From NCBI GenBank assembly GCA_000196815.1, contig FP929003.1, forward strand, positions 3,805,501-3,869,500: 64,000 nucleotides of DNA, read 5' to 3'. The stretch comes from Nitrospira defluvii (GTDB lineage: Bacteria; Nitrospirota; Nitrospiria; Nitrospirales; Nitrospiraceae). Positions 61,683-64,000 of the stretch are shown here, piece by piece. Both the position numbers and the translations under genes were made by a program. The first letter of the stretch is position 1. Every line of letters starts with the position of its first letter. The notes below the pieces were generated by a model. It was not told the origin of the DNA. It saw nothing but the letters and a program-made list of their open reading frames with translations, and made no database searches.

Positions 61683-62645
61683 TCATTCCCCCGGGCCTTT
61701 CGGCTGGGCGGATCGGCCCAGGACCAGCACATTCGGTTGCCGTTCGACCTGCTGCGCCACACGATTCAAGGTGGCGGTCAGTTGCCGGAGCTCCGTGACG
61801 AGTAACCCCGTATCGGCCAGCGTCTGCCGCGAAAACTGTTCGATGCCGGGCCGACTGGCGCCGATCATCTCTCCGACCGAGCGGCTTGTCCGCGATAAGT
61901 CTTCCGTCATCTGCTGCAATCCTGCCGCGCTCCTGCTCAGACGCTCCACCAACGCGGGGAGCTGTTTGCTGAGTTGTTCCGTTACACGCGCCGACTGATC
62001 GGCCGCCTGGACCGCCTGCTGAACTCCGCGGTCCATCTGGCCGCTGCGTTCCGCCAGCACCTTTGTGACCGCCGACACATCTTTCAGGATCTGCCTCAAG
62101 ACCGTACGATTGTCTTCATCCAGCGCAGAAGCAGCATTTTGGGCCAGCCCGTTCAGATTGGCCACGAGGGTCGACAGGCCTTGATCCGACAACAGTTTCG
62201 CCAGCGTCCCGTCCAGACGACCGAATAACGAGGGCACGCTCTTGATAACCGGATAGTCTTGCCCGGCAATCGGCGTCAGGAAAGGCGCCTCCCGGGAACC
62301 ACCGGTCAAATTGAGCGTGACTAATCCCGTGAGCCCTTGCGTGACCAGCACAGCCTGCGTATCGGTCTTGACGGGTGTCCCGCCGACGATGTCCAGAGTC
62401 ACCCGCACCTCTTCGGTATTCTCAGGGTTGAGAATGACTTGTTTCACCCGCCCGACATCCACCCCGCGATACTTCACGGTCGAATCGACGCTGAGTCCGG
62501 CGACGGATTCGCGCGTATAGACATAATACCGATCGTAGATCCCGCGATAATCGGTTTTGCCCAACCAGAAAATCGCACCGAGGATCGTGGCGCCCAGCAG
62601 GACGACGAACGCGCCGACCAGGATATAGTTCACCTTCGGTTCCAT
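61683..62645 (-). CDS. mlaD: MlaD-like MCE protein
   Basis: The protein has 320 residues. An N-terminal helix (YILVGAFVVLLGATILGAIFW) anchors it; an MCE domain follows (SVAGLSVDSTVKYRGVDVGRV, LVTQGLTGLVTLNLTGG). The rest is a long helical stretch rich in Gln and Leu, unlike the short MlaD of E. coli. It binds lipid at the inner membrane. GAGAGG before ATG. Confidence 0.93.
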   Translation of the reverse strand: MEPKVNYILVGAFVVLLGATILGAIFWLGKTDYRGIYDRYYVYTRESVAGLSVDSTVKYRGVDVGRVKQVILNPENTEEVRVTLDIVGGTPVKTDTQAVLVTQGLTGLVTLNLTGGSREAPFLTPIAGQDYPVIKSVPSLFGRLDGTLAKLLSDQGLSTLVANLNGLAQNAASALDEDNRTVLRQILKDVSAVTKVLAERSGQMDRGVQQAVQAADQSARVTEQLSKQLPALVERLSRSAAGLQQMTEDLSRTSRSVGEMIGASRPGIEQFSRQTLADTGLLVTELRQLTATLNRVAQQVERQPNVLVLGRSAQPKGPGE

Positions 62646-62655
62646 CGGCCACCTC

Positions 62656-63483
62656 TCAATCCCGCTGTAGTCCCATTCCGGAATGATTCAGATGGGCCGC
62701 ACGCCCGCGGGGACCGTGAAAATAGCTCCGGATAACGGGATCGTCCGAACGGGCCAACGCGTCCATCGTTCCCAACCCGAGCACCTGCCCTTCACCCAGC
62801 ACCGCGACCCGATCCGCAATGCGCCACAATGAATCCAAATCGTGCGTGACCATCACGATAGTCAGCCCTAACAACCGTTTCAATTCCAGGACCAGATCGT
62901 CGAATCCGGCGGCAATCATCGGGTCGAGTCCAGCCGTCGGTTCGTCGAGAAACAGCAGCTCCGGATCCATGACGATCGCACGGGCCAGCGCCGCGCGTCT
63001 CCTCATCCCGCCGCTGAGCTCACTCGGAAATTTGATCGCGCTATCCGGAGGCAATCCGACCAGGGCGATCTTGAGTGCCACGATATCCCGAATCGCTTCG
63101 GCGCTCAACGGCGTGTGCTCACGAAGCGGCACCGCCACGTTTTCCGCCAGAGTCATGGAACTGAACAGGGCGCCATGCTGGAACATCACACCGAACCGCC
63201 GCTGTAGCGGGCTTCCGTTCGACTGTGTCAATTGACGGCTGTCTGTGCCCAGCAGGCGAATCGTCCCCGTCGTCGGAGCCAGCAATCCGATGATTTCGCG
63301 CAACAAAGTCGATTTTCCGCACCCGTTGCCGCCCGCAATGGCGAACACCTCCCCACGCACGACCGTCAGACTCACATCCCGATGCACGACCGCCGTGCCG
63401 AACCGCGTCGAGACATGGCTGACCTCGATCACGGGGACGCCAACCTGCGCTACTGCTGCGAGCGTGGGAGGCAACTCGTGCAT
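62656..63483 (-). CDS. mlaF: MlaF-like ABC transporter ATPase
   Basis: The protein has 275 residues from the ATG at 63483 (GAGG upstream). Walker A: AGGNGCGKSTLL; signature LSGGMRRRAALARAI; Walker B LLFLDEPTAGLDP; H-loop VMVTHDLDSL. It powers lipid transport with MlaE and MlaD. A dispersed repeat sits between it and mlaE. Confidence 0.94.
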   Translation of the reverse strand: MHELPPTLAAVAQVGVPVIEVSHVSTRFGTAVVHRDVSLTVVRGEVFAIAGGNGCGKSTLLREIIGLLAPTTGTIRLLGTDSRQLTQSNGSPLQRRFGVMFQHGALFSSMTLAENVAVPLREHTPLSAEAIRDIVALKIALVGLPPDSAIKFPSELSGGMRRRAALARAIVMDPELLFLDEPTAGLDPMIAAGFDDLVLELKRLLGLTIVMVTHDLDSLWRIADRVAVLGEGQVLGLGTMDALARSDDPVIRSYFHGPRGRAAHLNHSGMGLQRD

Positions 63484-63514
63484 ACGCGTCCTCACACCTT
63501 CAGCGCCACGGGAT

Positions 63515-63634
63515 GTTCAAAATGGTTTCCTGCGAGGCCGCAGCAAGCAAAGAGCCGAGGCGTACCCTTGCGGTACGTTGAGGCTCGGCGCGACGCGAGA
63601 ACGAAGCTGGGAGCCATTTTCAACATCCTGTAGC
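63515..63634. repeat. Dispersed palindromic repeat (copy 3)
   Basis: TTCAAAATGGTTTCCTGCGA and GGGAGCCATTTTCAACATCC pair at the ends; the centre GGCGTACCCTTGCGGTACG is a small hairpin. GAGGCCGCAGCAAGCAAAGA, GACGCGAGAACG and CATCCTG are shared with 56288-56498. It lies inside the mla operon between mlaE and mlaF. Confidence 0.75.
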
Positions 63635-64000
63635 TACAGGTTCCACCAGTTCAGCAAAATACTGCAAATCGCGTCGAAGATAATGACGAGAAAAATACTT
63701 TGCACCACACTAATCGTCGTATGTCGTCCCACATCATCCACCCCGCCGCGAATCTGGAACCCCTGATAACAGCCGACCAGCGCGATGATGACGGCGAAGA
63801 ACGGCGCCTTGCCGAGACCGATGAGCATATGCCGCAACGCCACGGCCTCTTCGAAGCGCGAGAGAAAGGCGGTAAAACTCACGTTGAGCTGATTCGACGC
63901 GATCAACATGCCGCCGAAGACACCCAGCACATCGGCATAGGCGGTCAGGAGCGGCAGCGCCACGACCAACGCCAGGACGCGCGGCAACACCAACAGCTCG
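63634..64000 (-). CDS. mlaE: MlaE-like permease (partial)
   Basis: Only the C-terminal 121 codons are visible; the gene runs off the right edge. Sequence typical of MlaE: LPRVLALVVALPLLTAYADVLG, GGMLIASNQL, FFAVIIALVGCYQGFQIRGGVDDVGRHTTISVVQS. It is the membrane part of the lipid transporter. It is first in a run with mlaF, mlaD and the lipoprotein. Confidence 0.92.
   Translation of the reverse strand, partial: ELLVLPRVLALVVALPLLTAYADVLGVFGGMLIASNQLNVSFTAFLSRFEEAVALRHMLIGLGKAPFFAVIIALVGCYQGFQIRGGVDDVGRHTTISVVQSIFLVIIFDAICSILLNWWNL

Overview
The window is about 60% GC and densely coded. Its gene content fits a Nitrospira-like chemolithoautotroph. I see 13 proteins carrying 25 CXXCH haem c motifs, a cytochrome bc complex, a pyruvate:ferredoxin oxidoreductase (POR) operon next to pyruvate dehydrogenase genes, a GlgP/TreT storage module, PPK2, and small dispersed palindromic repeats between genes. 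No nitrite oxidoreductase, rRNA or tRNA gene is visible here, so the genus is an inference.

Layout. 1-2473: the end of an acyl-CoA dehydratase activase-like protein and an MlaC-like lipid carrier (+). 2565-6227: a seven-gene minus-strand run of small exported proteins, four cupredoxin-like and three from one unnamed family, with a PAS-LuxR regulator upstream. 7324-8741: adenosine-specific kinase and a tandem universal stress protein. About 9700-12440: an accessory island that reads as integron gene cassettes without an integrase (CALIN), with three attC-like sites, a HigB/HigA pair, a VOC protein, a hypothetical protein and two copies of a small inverted-repeat element. 12532-18835: malic enzyme, PolX, a trypsin-like protease, a zinc-ribbon protein and a cyclic 2,3-diphosphoglycerate synthetase homologue. 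19158-25209 (+): acyl-CoA synthetase, pyruvate dehydrogenase E1alpha/E1beta/E2, an acyl carrier protein and a nucleotidyltransferase. 25802-33841 (+): a stress and redox block (Hsp20, a 49-residue membrane protein, PRTase, BCAM0308-type protein, Usp, cytochrome c, a glutaredoxin/DsbD-like fusion, a GNAT/ADP-forming acyl-CoA synthetase).

33923-40763 (-): a probable ten-gene operon that runs from a YtxH protein through PorGD, PorA and PorB into a cytochrome c'-like lipoprotein, a hemerythrin, a dihaem cytochrome, a membrane b-type cytochrome and a multihaem cytochrome. The last carries a perfect 204-bp tandem duplication. 41085-53100 (-): thioredoxin, PPK2, DsrE, a sulfite-oxidase-like molybdoenzyme with a dihaem cytochrome, a TsdA-like cytochrome, cytochrome b with a fused haem c domain, Rieske protein and several small cytochromes. 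53405-56601: OsmC, Rnk, Usp and two tiny membrane proteins among dispersed repeats. 56898-60434: glucan phosphorylase and trehalose synthase. 60487-64000: a VIT-like membrane protein and an Mla/MCE lipid transporter whose permease runs off the right edge.

How the parts fit (inference): POR and pyruvate dehydrogenase connect pyruvate and acetyl-CoA. The cytochrome blocks carry electrons from the periplasm, perhaps including sulfite or thiosulfate, to the bc complex. Hemerythrin and cytochrome c'-like proteins beside POR suggest protection from oxygen or nitric oxide. Storage carbohydrate, polyphosphate and stress proteins suggest a life with changing oxygen and substrate supply.
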